A stretch of DNA of 64,000 nucleotides from CAIWHR01 sp963734575 (GTDB lineage Bacteria; Pseudomonadota; Gammaproteobacteria; Burkholderiales; Casimicrobiaceae): NCBI GenBank assembly GCA_963734575.1, contig CAVTHT010000012.1, forward strand, positions 131,852 to 195,851. The letters are read 5' to 3'. Below the pieces are notes generated by a model. It searched no databases. It worked only from the letters and a program-made list of their open reading frames with translations, and was not told the DNA's origin. This document shows, in pieces, positions 19,854 through 30,735 of this stretch. The position numbers and the translations under genes are program-made. Numbering within the stretch: the first letter of the stretch is position 1; each line of letters begins with the position of its first letter.

Positions 19854-21155
19854 TCAGCGGTCGCGTCGGCCGCCGGAGCCTTTGCTGCGCTCGAAGCGCT
19901 CGTGGCGCGGTTCGCTGCGCCAGTTGTTCGCGCGCGCCTGGCCGGGACGGGGCTGCGGACCACCGCGGTGATTGGTGTTGCGTCGCGGCGCGGCCGCCGG
20001 CTCGCTCGTCCGCCGCGGCTCCAGCCCGGCGATCACGTGCTGGGCGATGCGCACACCGGTGAAGCGCTCGATCTGGCGCAGCGTGCCCCGCTCGGAATGG
20101 TTGGCCAGTGACACCGCCACACCCTGGGCGCCCGCGCGGCCCGTGCGGCCGATACGGTGCACGTAATCGTCGGCCTGGCGCGGCAGGTCGAAATTGATGA
20201 CGTGGGTGATGCCTGCGACGTCGATGCCGCGCGCCGCGACGTCGGTCGCCACGAGCGTGCGCACACCGCCGCGACGCATGTTCTGCAGCGTGCGCGTGCG
20301 CTCGCGCTGATTCATGTCGCCGTGCAGTGCGGCGGCCGCATGACCCTGCTCCTGGAGCCGCAGTGCCAGGGCTTCCGCGTCGCGCTTGGTCGCCATGAAG
20401 ACGATGCTCTGGCCCATGCTGACGTCGGCAAGCAGGTGATCGAGGAGCCGCTGCTTGTGCGCGTAGCTGTCCGCGAAATGCACGCGCTGGTCGATGGCGA
20501 GCGGCGCCGACTGGCTCGTTTCCGCCTCGATGCGCTGTGGATCGCGCAGCAGCCGCCCCGCCAGGCGCGCGATGGCGCCGTCGAACGTGGCGGAAAAGAG
20601 CACGGTCTGGCGCGTCGCGGGCGTGGCCGACGCGATGCGATCGACGTCATCGGTGAAGCCGAGGTCGAGCATGCGATCGGCTTCGTCGAGGACCAGCAAC
20701 TCGACTTGCGACAGATCCACGCGGCCGCGCTCGACGTGGTCGAGCAGGCGACCGGGCGTGGCCACCAGCACGTCCACGGGACGCGCCAGCTGGCGGTTCT
20801 GTACCGGGTAGGGCGCGCCACCGTACAGGCACACCGTGGTCACGCGGGCATTGCGGGCGTAGCTGACGGCCTGGTCGGCGACCTGCTGCGCGAGCTCGCG
20901 CGTCGGCGCCAGCACCAGCACGCGGGGCGTGCCCGGACGGCGGCGCGCGGTGGCCGGTGCGCTCAGCAGGCGATGCAGCGCCGGCAGCACGAACGCTGCG
21001 GTCTTGCCCGTACCCGTCTGCGCGGAGGCGATGAGATCGCGACCGGCGAGCAGCGCCGGAATCGCCTGCGCCTGGATCGGCGTCGGTACCTCGTAGCCGC
21101 ACGCGGTGACCGCTTCGAGCAGCGCCGGTGCGAGTTGTAGTTGTGCAAAAGTCAT
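19854..21155 (-). CDS. rhlE: DEAD-box ATP-dependent RNA helicase, RhlE-like
   Basis: 433 residues. All core motifs present: Q motif (YEVPTPIQAQAIPALLAG), motif I AQTGTGKT, PTRELAQQ, TPGRLLDH, DEAD (LVLDEADRMLDLGF), SAT, and HRIGRTGRAG. The C-terminal tail from about residue 375 is basic and Arg/Gly/Pro rich, as in RhlE-type cold-shock and ribosome-assembly helicases. The start at ATG 21153-21155 gives MTFAQLQLAPALLEAV. It is convergent with paaX and has nearly 1 kb of non-coding sequence upstream, which would allow a long 5' leader, common for cold-regulated helicases (inference). Confidence 0.92.
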   Translation of the reverse strand: MTFAQLQLAPALLEAVTACGYEVPTPIQAQAIPALLAGRDLIASAQTGTGKTAAFVLPALHRLLSAPATARRRPGTPRVLVLAPTRELAQQVADQAVSYARNARVTTVCLYGGAPYPVQNRQLARPVDVLVATPGRLLDHVERGRVDLSQVELLVLDEADRMLDLGFTDDVDRIASATPATRQTVLFSATFDGAIARLAGRLLRDPQRIEAETSQSAPLAIDQRVHFADSYAHKQRLLDHLLADVSMGQSIVFMATKRDAEALALRLQEQGHAAAALHGDMNQRERTRTLQNMRRGGVRTLVATDVAARGIDVAGITHVINFDLPRQADDYVHRIGRTGRAGAQGVAVSLANHSERGTLRQIERFTGVRIAQHVIAGLEPRRTSEPAAAPRRNTNHRGGPQPRPGQARANNWRSEPRHERFERSKGSGGRRDR

Positions 21156-22143
21156 GGTGATCCCAAAGGTTCGCGCCGCCCGCTCGTGGCCGGCAGGACG
21201 CGACAACACGGCACCGGCCCCCGCTTGAACGGGGCCGGACCGCAAGAATCCGGAATGGCGGGAAGAAGCGCTGGGCCGGCGCCGGCGGAGCCGACCGTGA
21301 GGGTCAGGCTAGCGCGGAGCGCACAAGGCCGATCGCGCGCGAATGGCCGCTACCGGGTCGACAGACTGCAGAACCATCGTCGCTAACCGGAAGACTGCCC
21401 AGACTCGAACGCGCGGAGAATGAACGAAGGATTAGAAACCGATGAGCGGTTGCCTGGAAAACGTTGCTCTCTGCGGTGTGGCAACCGAGACAAGTCCCGC
21501 AGAACCACCGCAGCCCAAAATTATAGCAGTTTCCCGCTACGACTGCACGGTTTTCCAGCAGACCCGGACACTGTCGGCGCTGTCTTCGTCATCGTCGTCG
21601 AGGTCGTCCTCGTCGTCTTCCTCGTCGTCATCGTCGTCGCCACCCTTGCTCCAGCTGTCACCGTCCTCGTCGTCATCGTCGTCGTCGAGAGGACCCCGCG
21701 CGTCCCGCGGGCATGTAGCGGACAGATGAAGCGGATGCGGGCGATGGAGCGCCGGACTTGAAGAGGTCGAGCACGGCGGGCGATCGTTCCGCGTGCGGCG
21801 GGAGGGTGTCCGGGAGGTCCATGGCGATGCGTCCGGTGACAGCGACACGCGACCGCAGCCGCGCGCGGGAGACAGGTTGCCTCCGCTCGATCAGAGCCCA
21901 ACGCGCTCCCGATGGTTCCAGCCGGGCCGGAAGGCACCCGGCGCGTGTCGGACGCCTGCGATCCCCGTAGGCGCACGACCGCGCGTCAGAGCGTGGTGCG
22001 CGACAGTGGCGAGGGGCGCGCTTGCGGCCTTATGATTTGCGCCGCCGTTGCGGCAAATTGACCACCGTCAACCGTGGTGCGGGTGGCGCCCGGGAAAATG
22101 CGTCGACTCCGGCAACCGCCCGGCCGCGTACGAGGACCATCGC
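21156..22143. other. Long intergenic region upstream of rhlE and menA-like genes
   Basis: About 990 bp separate two divergent genes. No convincing conserved gene is seen. It contains an 8-bp stem (CTGCGGTG / CACCGCAG, about 21472-21515) and a GTC/GTCGTC-rich tract (21585-21690) that would encode an Asp/Glu run on the minus strand. A long 5' leader of the helicase or an unrecognised small RNA could lie here. Confidence 0.5.
21537..21848 (-). CDS. Doubtful small acidic ORF with Asp/Glu-rich tail
   Basis: A 103-codon frame whose last 50 residues are dominated by Asp and Glu (DDDDDDEDGDSWSKGGDDDD and more) and end in VRVCWKTVQS. The first half looks like random GC-rich translation. A trinucleotide-like GAC/GAG repeat could create this by chance; the non-repetitive tail and an in-phase SWSKGG interruption are the only hints of a real acidic peptide. 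No start codon with a good ribosome-binding site was identified near the acidic part. Confidence 0.25.
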   Translation of the reverse strand: MSLSPDASPWTSRTPSRRTRNDRPPCSTSSSPALHRPHPLHLSATCPRDARGPLDDDDDDEDGDSWSKGGDDDDDEEDDEDDLDDDDEDSADSVRVCWKTVQS

Positions 22144-23127
22144 ATGAGCAGGACCGGATCGACCGCAATGACCGGCGCCACGCCGCTGGCGGAGCAAGGC
22201 GCGAGCGCGCAGGCCGGCGCGTCGCACGCGATCGCCGCCGGCTCCTGGCAGGCCTGGTGCGTGGCGCTGCGCCCGAAGACGTTCTGGATCGCCACCATTC
22301 CCGTCGTCGTGAGCTCCGCGCTGGCGCTCACCGAGACCGGCCGGCTCGATGCGTCCATCGCGTTCCTCGCCCTCCTCGCCTCGCTCCTGCTGCAGGCGAT
22401 CACCAACCTGCAGAACGACGTCGGCTACACCACGCGCGGAGCCGAGACCGGCCGGCGCGTCGGCCTCTCGCGGGCCACCGCGAACGGCTGGCTGTCGCCG
22501 GGGCAGGTACACCGCGCCATCGCGATCGCGGTGCTCGTCACGCTCGTCACCGGCGCCCCGATCATCGCCCGCGCCGGCTGGCCCGCCGCGCTGATGGGCT
22601 TCGCCTCGATCATCGCCGCCATCGGGTACATGGGCGGGCCGCGTCCGATCGCCTTCACGCCGCTCGGCGAGCTGACGGTGTTCGTGTTCTTCGGCCTCAT
22701 CGCCGTGCTGGGGAGCTACTACATCCAGGCGGGCACCGTGACCGTGGGCGCACTCCTGTGCGCGGTGGCGGTGGGCGCGCTCGCCGCCGGCGTCCTGGCC
22801 GTCAACAACCACCGCGACCGCGCGCACGACGGCGAGACGGGTCGCAGGACCTTCGTCGTCGCCTTCGGCACCGGTGCTTCGGAACGGCTTTTCGGCGTGC
22901 TGCTGCTCGTCGCGTTCGCGCTGGCGCCGGTCCTCGCCGCGTGGGAACGCAGCGCATGGTTCGCCCTGCCGCTCGTGCTCGTGCCCACGGCGGTGACGCT
23001 CTGGCGCGATTTCCTGCGCACCGCGCCGGGCGTCGCCTGGAACGCCCTTCTCTTCCGCACGGTGGCTCTCGAGCTCGCGTACGGGATGCTGCTCGCGGCC
23101 GGCGCCGTCATCGCCGGCCTGCGCTGA
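22144..23127 (+). CDS. UbiA-family prenyltransferase, MenA-like
   Basis: 327 residues, a polytopic membrane protein with about eight or nine hydrophobic helices. The substrate-binding Asp-rich motif NLQNDVGYTTRGAETGRRVG (first) and NNHRDRAHDGETGRRT (second) match 1,4-dihydroxy-2-naphthoate polyprenyltransferases; WCVALRPKTFWIATIPVVVS is the usual MenA N-terminus. This would prenylate the naphthoquinone ring in menaquinone synthesis, but other members modify different aromatic acceptors, and no other men genes are in the window. Start ATG 22144 was preferred because the prior 96 bp encode no recognisable residues. Confidence 0.8.
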   Translation: MSRTGSTAMTGATPLAEQGASAQAGASHAIAAGSWQAWCVALRPKTFWIATIPVVVSSALALTETGRLDASIAFLALLASLLLQAITNLQNDVGYTTRGAETGRRVGLSRATANGWLSPGQVHRAIAIAVLVTLVTGAPIIARAGWPAALMGFASIIAAIGYMGGPRPIAFTPLGELTVFVFFGLIAVLGSYYIQAGTVTVGALLCAVAVGALAAGVLAVNNHRDRAHDGETGRRTFVVAFGTGASERLFGVLLLVAFALAPVLAAWERSAWFALPLVLVPTAVTLWRDFLRTAPGVAWNALLFRTVALELAYGMLLAAGAVIAGLR

Positions 23128-23152
23128 CGCGGCATCGCGCCCCGCGCGGATC

Positions 23153-24950
23153 TCAGCTCGCGACCTTGCGCCGGTCTTCCGCCGGCCCGCGCATCTGCGA
23201 CAGGTTGAACGCGGTATTCACCAGCGACACGTGCGAGAACGCCTGCGGGAAATTGCCGACGAGGCGGCGCGACACGGGCTCGTATTCCTCCGACAGCAGG
23301 CCGACGTCGTTGCGCAGCGAAAGCAGCCGCCGGAACAGCGCGCGCGCCTCGTCCTGACGGCCCTGCAGCGCGTAGTTGTCGGCGAGCCAGAACGTGCAGG
23401 GCAGGAACGCCGCCTCGCCGGGTGGCAGGCCGTCGATCTCCTCGGACGTGGGATAGCGCTGGAGATAGCCGTCGTGCAGGAGCTCGCGCTCGATGGCCGC
23501 CACCGTGCCCACCATCCGGGGGTCGCTGGGCGGGAGGAAACCCACCATGGGCAGCATCAGCAGACTCGCGTCGAGCTCGCGTGACCCGTAGAACTGGGTG
23601 AAGGTATTGCGCACGGCGTCGAAGCCGCGTCGGCACACCTCGTCGTGGATCTCCGCGCGCACGGCGCGCCACCGATCGAGAGGCGCTTCGAGACCGTGCG
23701 TCTGCGCGATGGCGATCGCGCGATCGACCGCCACCCAGGCCATGACCTTGGAGTGCGTGAAGTGACGCCGCGGGCCGCGCACTTCCCAGATTCCTTCGTC
23801 GGGCTGCTGCCACAGGCCTTCGAGGAACGTGACGAGATTGCGCTCCAGCGCCCACGCCTGCGGGGTCGGGCTGGACGCCGGCGCGCAGCGCGAGGCACAT
23901 GGCGTCGAGCAGCTCGCCGAAGACGTCGAGCTGCAGTTGCTGCACCGCGGCGTTGCCGATGCGCACGGGACGCGCCCCCTGATAGCCCGGAAGCCACGGC
24001 AGCTCGAGCTCGGTCAGGCGGCGCTCGCCCGCCGGTCCGTACATGATCTGCAGATCGGAAGGATCACCGGCGACGGCGCGCAGCAACCAGCCGCGCCACT
24101 GCACGGCTTCCTCCGTGAAGCCGCCGAGCAGCAGCGAGTACAGCGTGAACGTCGCATCGCGCAGCCAGCAGTACCGGTAATCCCAGTTGCGCACGCCGCC
24201 GATGTGCTCGGGGAGCGACGTCGTCGCCGCCGCGACGATGCCGCCCGTGGGCCGGAAGGTGAGCGCCTTCAGCACGATCAGCGACCGCAGCACCTCCTCG
24301 CGCCATTCGCCCCGGTACGAGCACTGCGCGGCCCACGCCTCCCACCACCGGCAGGTGCGCTCGACCGCCGCCAGCGCGTCGATCGGCTGGCGCGCGCGCA
24401 GGTTCGACGGATGCCATGACAGCACGAACGGCACGCGCTCGCCGGCGCGTACGGTGAAGGAAGCGCGCGTCGTGAGGTCGATCCCGCGCGTGTGCACGGG
24501 CGTCCACAGCGAGAGCGCATCCGGGCCGCCGATGGCGCACAGCATGCCGTCCACGCGTCGCACCCATGGCACGATCGAGCCGTAGTCGAAGCGGATCACG
24601 AGCTCCATCTCGAACGAGACTTCGCCCTGCACGCCTTCGACGAGACGCACGAGGTCCACGCGGTCGGCGCGCGGCGGCATGCAGTCGATCACGCGCGCCT
24701 TGCCCTCGGCCGTCGTGAAGGTGGTCTCGAGCACCAGCGAATGGCCGCGATACTGCCTTTGCACCGTGGTCCGCTCGGCGCCGGGCGCGATCTTCCAGCG
24801 CCCGTGTCCCGGGTCGCCGAGAAGCGCCGCGAAGCACGCCGCCGAATCGAAGCGCGGAAAGCACAGCCAGTCGATCGAGCCGTCACGACCCACCAGTGCG
24901 GCGGTCTCGGTGTCCCCCAGCAGGGCGTAGTCTTCGATGGGGAGCGGCAT
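23153..24950 (-). CDS. Glycoside hydrolase family 15 protein (glucoamylase/trehalase-like); one frameshift
   Basis: About 598 residues. N-terminal IEDYALLGDTETAALVGRDG-SIDWLCFPRFDS is the standard opening of bacterial GH15 proteins; the catalytic region GGVRNWDYRYCWLRDATFTL is intact, as is EIDGLPPGEAAFLPCTFWLA near the C-terminus containing the second catalytic Glu zone. One indel near 23875 separates the two halves. Such enzymes hydrolyse alpha-glucosidic bonds of maltodextrins or trehalose and are cytoplasmic (no signal peptide). It is followed closely upstream by the debranching-type enzyme and a GT4 gene, so the three probably act on the same storage or compatible-solute glucan. Confidence 0.9.
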
Positions 24951-24962
24951 GATCGTGGATCG

Positions 24963-27096
24963 TCAGACGCGGGTCACGATGCGCACCGATCGCGGCAGCT
25001 TGCCGGCAGGCGAGGCAGCCACGCGGTCGCCGATGCGCTGGAACAGGAGATCCACCTGCTCGTCGCCGACCTCCAGTCCGCGCACGACGAGCCGATCGAT
25101 GTCGCCGGGGAGGTCCGGACGGTCGATCAGCACCTCTCCTCGCGCAGCATCGATGTGCAGACCGAGGCACGCCTGCAGCAGCATGAATACGGCGCCCGAC
25201 GACCATGCCTGCGGCAGGCAGGCGACCGGGTAACCGACCGGGGGCTCGCCATTGAGCCGCGCGAACCCGCAGAACAGCTCCGGCAGGCGCATGCCGAAAT
25301 GCCGCGCCGCCTCGAAGAGCTCGGCGAGCACGTGCCGCACGCCTTCGCGATCACCGTAGCGCGCCATGCCCGCGGCGCAGAGAGCAGTGTCGTGCGGCCA
25401 CACGGAGCCGTCGTGATACGACATCGGGTTGTAACGCGCCGTGCGCTCGGCCATCGTGCGAATGCCCCAGCCGTTGTCGAGCTCCGCCGACAGGAGCTGC
25501 GCCGTGACGTGACGCGCGCGCCGCGGCGTCGGCAGTCCGGTGTACAGCAGATGCCCGGCGTTGGACGAGCGCACGCGGCAAAGCTCGCCGGCCCCGTCCA
25601 GCGCGATGCCATAGAACTGGTGCTCCGGCATCCAGAAGCGGTCCTCGACGGCGGTGCGCAGCGCGGCCGCGCGCTGCCGCCACCGCTGCTGCAAGCCACG
25701 CTCGCCGCGGCGCCCCGCGAGCTCCGCCATCGCGAGCCGCGCCGCATAGACGTAACCCTGCACCTCGACGAGCGCGATGGGGCCGCGTGGCAAGCGGCCA
25801 TCGGCGTGGAAGATCGAATCGACGCTGTCCTTCCAGCCCTGGTTGGCAAGTCCCGTCGCTTCCGCCCGCGCGTAGTCGAGGAAGCCGTCGCCGTTGGAAT
25901 CGCCGGGGCCTTCGATCCATTCCATCGCCGCGACGAGCGCGCCCCACAGCTCGTCGATCAAAGCGAGGTCGCCGGTGCGCTGTGCATACGCGCCCGCGAG
26001 CATCACGAACAGCGGCGTGCTGTCGACGCCCCCGTAGTAGCGCGCGAACGGGACCTCCCGCAGCGCGGCCATCTCGCCCTTGCGGGTCTCGTGCATGATC
26101 TTGCCCGGCGCCGCATCGGCGAACGTCGACATCTCGCGCGCCTGCGTGCCGGCAAGAAAAGCGAGCACGCCGCGCGCGAGCGCCGGGATCGAGCCAGAGG
26201 GTCTGCAGCGCGGTGACGATCGCGTCGCGACCGAACGGCGTCGAGAACCACGGAATGCCGGCGTACGGATACGGGCCCGTGGGGAGGTCCGTCTCCAGGA
26301 GCGCGAGGTCGGCACGGGACTTCTCGATCCACGCGTCGAACGCGCGGTTCCCGCTGCGCGGGCTCGCACCGCGACGCCGCTTCGCACGCATGCACAGGCG
26401 CGCCTGCGCCGCCGCACAACGGAACCGCGCCTCGCCGGGCAGCGCCTCCGGACGCTCGGCGCCGACCTCGACGTACAGCGTCGCGTGCTCGTGGCGCGGC
26501 AGGACGATGTTGAACCTGGCCTCGTTCGCATCGATGGTTGCTGCCGGCGCCGAGAACGCGAGCGACGACGAGCGCAGCACGCCATCGAGTCCCGGATAGC
26601 GGAAGAGCACGCCGTGGTCCTGGATGTCGCACGGCGCCCGCTCGCCGCGCGCGGCACGCGCGTGACCGCGCACCTCGAAGATGTCGGCGAAGTCCGCATC
26701 GAAGGTGAACGCGATCGGTGCCGGAACCTCACGCTCGCCGTAGTTGGTCAGCACCAGGCGCTCGTAGAGTCGCGCCTGCCAGACGAAGCGCGAGCGTTCG
26801 ATGTGGATCACGCCCTCGGGCATTGCATGCTCGCCGAGCTGCGGCAGCGGGCGATTGGTCATGTTCGCGCGGAAGAAGACGTTGTCGCCGCTCACGCCCG
26901 AGCTCAGCAGCGCGGGCGCAGCGTCGCCGATCGACAGCCGGAAGACCGACAGCACGCGCGTGTCGTCGCGAAAGAGGCCGTCCGCGCCGCCCTCGATGTT
27001 GCCGAGCGCATCGGCCACGAGGAAGGTGTCGTCATGCTTGAGGGAAAACGAGCCGAGGACGCCGCGCGCCTGCGCAGCCGGTTGCGAAGTGTTCAT
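24963..27096 (-). CDS. Amylo-alpha-1,6-glucosidase-like protein (glycogen debranching domain); one frameshift
   Basis: About 711 residues. N-terminal debranching-enzyme domain: FSLKHDDTFLVADALGNIEG, LFRDDTRVLSVFRL. The catalytic (alpha/alpha)6 domain follows with GIPWFSTPFGRDAIVTALQT, ARYYGGVDSTPLFVMLAGAY and DSNGDGFLDYARAEATGLAN, then YNPMSYHDGSVWPHDTALCA near the end. One indel near 26190 breaks the frame. Related proteins are often annotated as glycogen debranching but act on varied glucosides. It starts at ATG 27094-27096 and is 12 bp from the GH15 gene, suggesting a GT4-GDE-GH15 operon. Confidence 0.9.
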
Positions 27097-27111
27097 GAGA
27101 GACGTCGCGCG

Positions 27112-28149
27112 TCAGCGCCGGTCCAGGAGGCCGCGATAGACGTCGAGATATCGGGTGGCCATGACGCGTGCGGAGAACCGACGCTCGAACACCGCGCGGA
27201 TGTGCTGCCGGTCGAGCGCCAGCGCCTTGTCGATCGCTGCCACGGCTTCGTCCTCGGAGCGCACCACGCAACCGGTCTCGCCATCGCTCACGACCTCGCG
27301 CACCGAGCCGCAGTCCCACGCGATCACCGGCGTCCCGCAGGCCATGGCCTCGATCATCACCAGGCCGAAGGGCTCCGGCCAGTCGATCGGGAACAGCAAG
27401 GCCGCGGCTCCGCCGAGCAGCGTGTTCTTCTCCGCATCGCTCACCTCGCCGACGAATTCCACGTGCGGCGCGGCGTCGAGCAACGGCTCGATGTCGCGGG
27501 CGAAGTACGCTGCATCCGCGGCATCCACCTTGGCGGCGAGTCGTCAGCGGCATGCCGGCGCGCTGCGCGATGCGGATCGCGCGATCCACGCGCTTCTCCG
27601 GGGAGATGCGGCCGACGAAGGCGAGATAGTCGCCGCGTGCCGGTGCCGGGATGGAGCAGGTCGAGCGGGATGCCGTGGTGCACCGTCGCCACCCAGTTGG
27701 CGAATGGCAGCGGGCCGCGTTGCGCATCGGAGATCGAGACCAGCGGGAACGTGGGCCAGCGCCGATAGACGGCCCGGCAGGTCCTCGAGGTCCAGCCGCC
27801 CGTGCAGCGTCGTCACCGTGCGCTCGGCGCAGTCGGCGAAGAACGCGAGAGGCAGCGGGTCGAGATGGAAGTGCAGCACGTCGAAATCGTCCGCCCGCGC
27901 GCGCAGATCGTGCAGCATCGCAAAGTGCGCGGCGACGTCGGACTTGAGCGGATTGGCATCGAGGCGAATGGCTGCGGGCCGCGCTGCCACGAGGCGTGCA
28001 CGCGTGACCGAATCGCCGCTGGCGAACAGCGTCACGTCGTGTCCCAGCGCCACGAGCTCTTCGGTGAGATAGGACACCACGCGCTCGGTGCCGCCGTAGA
28101 ACCGCGGCGGCACCGATTCATAAAGAGGGGCGACCTGGGCGATGCGCAT
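27112..28149 (-). CDS. Glycosyltransferase family 4 protein; three frame breaks
   Basis: N-terminal MRIAQVAPLYESVPPRFYGG-TERVVSYLTEELVALGHDV is a typical GT4 (GT-B fold) opening with the GGTERV acceptor loop; the C-terminal donor-site motif PEPFGLVMIEAMACGTPVIA contains the E-x7-E pattern. Frame breaks near 27755, 27640 and 27545. Corrected length is about 345 residues. The likely donor is a nucleotide sugar; the gene's position beside the debranching enzyme and the GH15 gene suggests a role in glucan or glucosylated metabolite synthesis. Exact product unknown. Confidence 0.82.
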
Positions 28150-28223
28150 CGCACTGTGAGAGGGGTTCGCTGCCGCATTCGCGGTGCGGCAGCGCATCAG
28201 TCATCGCCGCGGAACGCGCGAAC

Positions 28224-28249
28224 GAAAAAGGCGGCCGAAGCCACCCTTT
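28224..28249 (-). terminator. Rho-independent terminator of the BON-domain gene
   Basis: On the minus strand AAAGGGTGGC, loop TTCG, GCCGCCTTTTT: a 10-bp stem (two G-T pairs) capped by the very stable UUCG tetraloop and followed by T residues, 23 bp after the stop codon. This is the cleanest intrinsic terminator in the window. Confidence 0.8.
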
Positions 28250-28271
28250 CCGTGCCACGCTGCGGCGCCGA

Positions 28272-28760
28272 TCAGTACTTCGCAGGCGGACGGCTGCTCG
28301 TGCCGGACGGCTTGGACATCGTGGACGTATCCGCGCCCGGACTCCTCATCGCCGCGCTGTCGGCCGCGCCGACGGTGATGTCGTTGGTCACGGAGACCAC
28401 ACCCTTCGTGTCACGCGCGATCTGCATGGCCTTGTCGGCCTCGGCGCGGGTCTTGGCGTTGCCGCTCAAACGCACGACACCGCGGTCGGTATCGACGTGA
28501 ATCTTGAGGGCACTGACGTCGCTGTCCTTGGCGAAGGCGCCCTTGACCTTGGTGGTGATGGCCGCATCCTCCATCGATTCCTTGACGGACTCGGTGCCGG
28601 TCGCTGCGCCGGAGCGCGGGGTTGTGGCGGCATCGTGGGTCGCGGTGGGCGCGCTCGTTGCAGCGCCGGTCTTTGCATCGCTCGTGCCTGCCGCATAGCC
28701 CGCCACCGGAGCGAGCAGCGTGCCGGCGATGAAAAGAGTTGTGACAAGTTTGGGTGTCAT
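28272..28760 (-). CDS. BON-domain periplasmic protein, OsmY-like
   Basis: 162 residues. Signal peptide MTPKLVTTLFIAGTLLAPVA-GYA, an Ala/Thr-rich linker, then one BON domain (about residues 60-128: SMEDAAITTKVKGAFAKDSD, IHVDTDRGVVRLSGNAKTRA, GVVSVTNDITVG) and a low-complexity tail. BON domains bind phospholipid membranes and are induced by osmotic or envelope stress in OsmY/Kbp-type proteins. A GGAGGT ribosome-binding site precedes the ATG. It stands alone with its own terminator. Confidence 0.88.
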   Translation of the reverse strand: MTPKLVTTLFIAGTLLAPVAGYAAGTSDAKTGAATSAPTATHDAATTPRSGAATGTESVKESMEDAAITTKVKGAFAKDSDVSALKIHVDTDRGVVRLSGNAKTRAEADKAMQIARDTKGVVSVTNDITVGAADSAAMRSPGADTSTMSKPSGTSSRPPAKY

Positions 28761-28989
28761 ATCGACCTCCTCGTAAGAATTACACGTCATCCGACGTGTC
28801 GCTTGCCGCCGTTCTCGCATGAGCGACGGTGCACACACATTGACTGCGGTGCGCCGCGCGAGTTCGCGCCGGGTCGCTGACCGATAACCATGCGCGCGGT
28901 GTGCATTCGCGCTGTCGCCGGGCGGCAACACGCGATCAGGCCGCGGTGGTGAGGTGTCGGCTTGCGACGGTGCCGCAGCGCGAGGCGCG

Positions 28990-29822
28990 TCAGCGGCCGA
29001 CCATCGCGAGCACTTCCGGCTTGAGGAAGCGCTCGACGAGAAGCATGAAGCCGATCGAAGGGACGAGCAGGAGCAGGGCCGTGATGGAGGCGATCTGGTA
29101 ATTGCCGCCCATGCTGGCGTTGAACATCAGCAGCGGGAGCGTCGTGACGTCCGGCACGCCGACGAAATACGTTCCGGTGAATTCGTCGAGGGACTCGAGG
29201 AAGACGAAGATCGCGCTGGCGATGAGACCGGGCGCGGCGAGCGGAAGGGTGATCGTGCGAAAGCACGTCCATGCCGACGCACCGAGGTTGCGCGATGCCT
29301 CCTCGAGCGAGACGTCGACGGCCGAGAACGCTGCCGACGCGATCCACACCGCGAGCACGAGGCCGTGCGCCGCATGCACGAGCACGACACCCAGCACGGT
29401 GCCGTTGAGACCGAGGCTGTAGAAGATCCGCGCGATGTTCACGTACACGGGAATGTTCGGCACCGCCTGCGGGCAGCAGGAACAGGAGCAGGATGAACGC
29501 GCGCCACGGCAGGCGCAGGCGCGCCAGGGCGTAACCGGCGGGGATCGCCACCGCCAGACTGACGAGCACCGTGAGCACCGCGATCCACACGCTCGTGCCG
29601 AGCGAGCCCAGGGCGTTCCCGCGCGGCTGGAAGACGCGATACCAGAACGTCAGCCCGAATTCCGAGCGGCAGCTTGTGCGGGAAATACCAGCGCTCCGCG
29701 AACGCCCAGAGCAGCAGGTTGGCGAGCGGCCCGAAGATGACGAATGCGAGCAGCGCGAGCAACAGGCCGCGGGCGAGCGTCGAGCCGATCGCCGGCAGCC
29801 GGAACGTGGCCGTTTCGCTCAT
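28990..29822 (-). CDS. ABC transporter permease (PotC/spermidine-iron type); two frame breaks
   Basis: About 277 residues after correction. Starts MSETATFRLPAIGSTLARGL with a first helix LLLALLAFVIFGPLANLLLW; the inner-membrane EAA loop is EEASRNLGASAWTCFRTITL-PLAAPGL, and the ending is MLLVERFLKPEVLAMVGR. Frame breaks near 29658 and 29470. This is the second permease of a four-gene importer (ATPase, binding protein, permease, permease). The 229-bp stretch between this stop and the BON gene holds no gene that I can see. Confidence 0.85.
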
Positions 29823-29829
29823 GCGCCCA

Positions 29830-30700
29830 TCAGCCTGCGCTCGCCTTCGCGACGGCATGCCGCAGGTACAGCGCAGCGGCCCCCGCGGCCAGCACCAGCG
29901 ACATCAGGCACAGCGCGTTGGCGACCGCGTAGTCGCCGTGCGAGTTGATGCGGTACGCGACGTCCACGGTGAGCATCGTCGGCGAATTCGGATTGATCAT
30001 CATCGGCACGGAAAGCACCGAGAGCATGGTCACGAACGACAGCACCAATCCGACGAGGAGCGTGCCGCGTACCTGCGGCAGCACGATGTCGAGCAGCACG
30101 CGCCAGCGCGGCGCACCGAGGTTGCGGGCGGCCTCGATGTGCTGCTGCTCGACGCCGGCCATGGCACCCGCCAGCAGCAGGGTCACGAACGGCGCCTGCT
30201 TCCAGACGAAGGCGATGACGATGCCGCGCCAGTCGAGCAGGCTCTGGGCAGACAACGGGTCGATCAGGCCGGAGCCGATGAGCACGTGATTGAGCATGCC
30301 GTTCTTCGCGAGGAACGTGCGCATCACCTGGCCCGTCACGATGAACGGGATGAAGAGCGGCCAGCGGTAGAGCCAGCGCAATGCGGCGCGGGTGCGCTCG
30401 TGTCCGCCCAGCGTCAGGTAGCTCGCGATCAGGATGGCGACGATGGCGATGCCGAGCGTCGCCAGCAGCGTCATCGCGAGCGTGAAGACGAGGTCCTTGG
30501 TGTAGAGGTCGAACGCCTTCGCCATGTGCTCGCCACGTGATGCCGCCATCCGCGCCACGGAACGCGAGCACGCCGGACATGCCGAGCGGCACGATGAAGA
30601 AGAGGGCCACGACCAGGAGCGCCGGCGCGACCAGCACGAGACCGGACCAGTCGCGCACCGGCGCGCGAGCCGGCGCGTCGGCCGGACCTATCGCAGCCAC
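29830..30700 (-). CDS. ABC transporter permease (PotB/spermidine-iron type); one frame break
   Basis: About 289 residues. GTG start at 30698-30700 (MAAIGPADAPARAPVRDW), first helix LVLVAPALLVVALFFIVPLG, break near 30560, then KDLVFTLAMTLLATLGIAIV and the EAA loop EAARNLGAPRWRVLLDIVLP. The WPLFIPFIVTGQVMRTFLAK segment is typical of permeases from polyamine, 2-aminoethylphosphonate and ferric-ion importers. It is 7 bp from the next permease. Confidence 0.85.
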
Positions 30701-30735
30701 CGTCGTGAGGAGCGGGTTTTCTTAATTGGCTCGCG

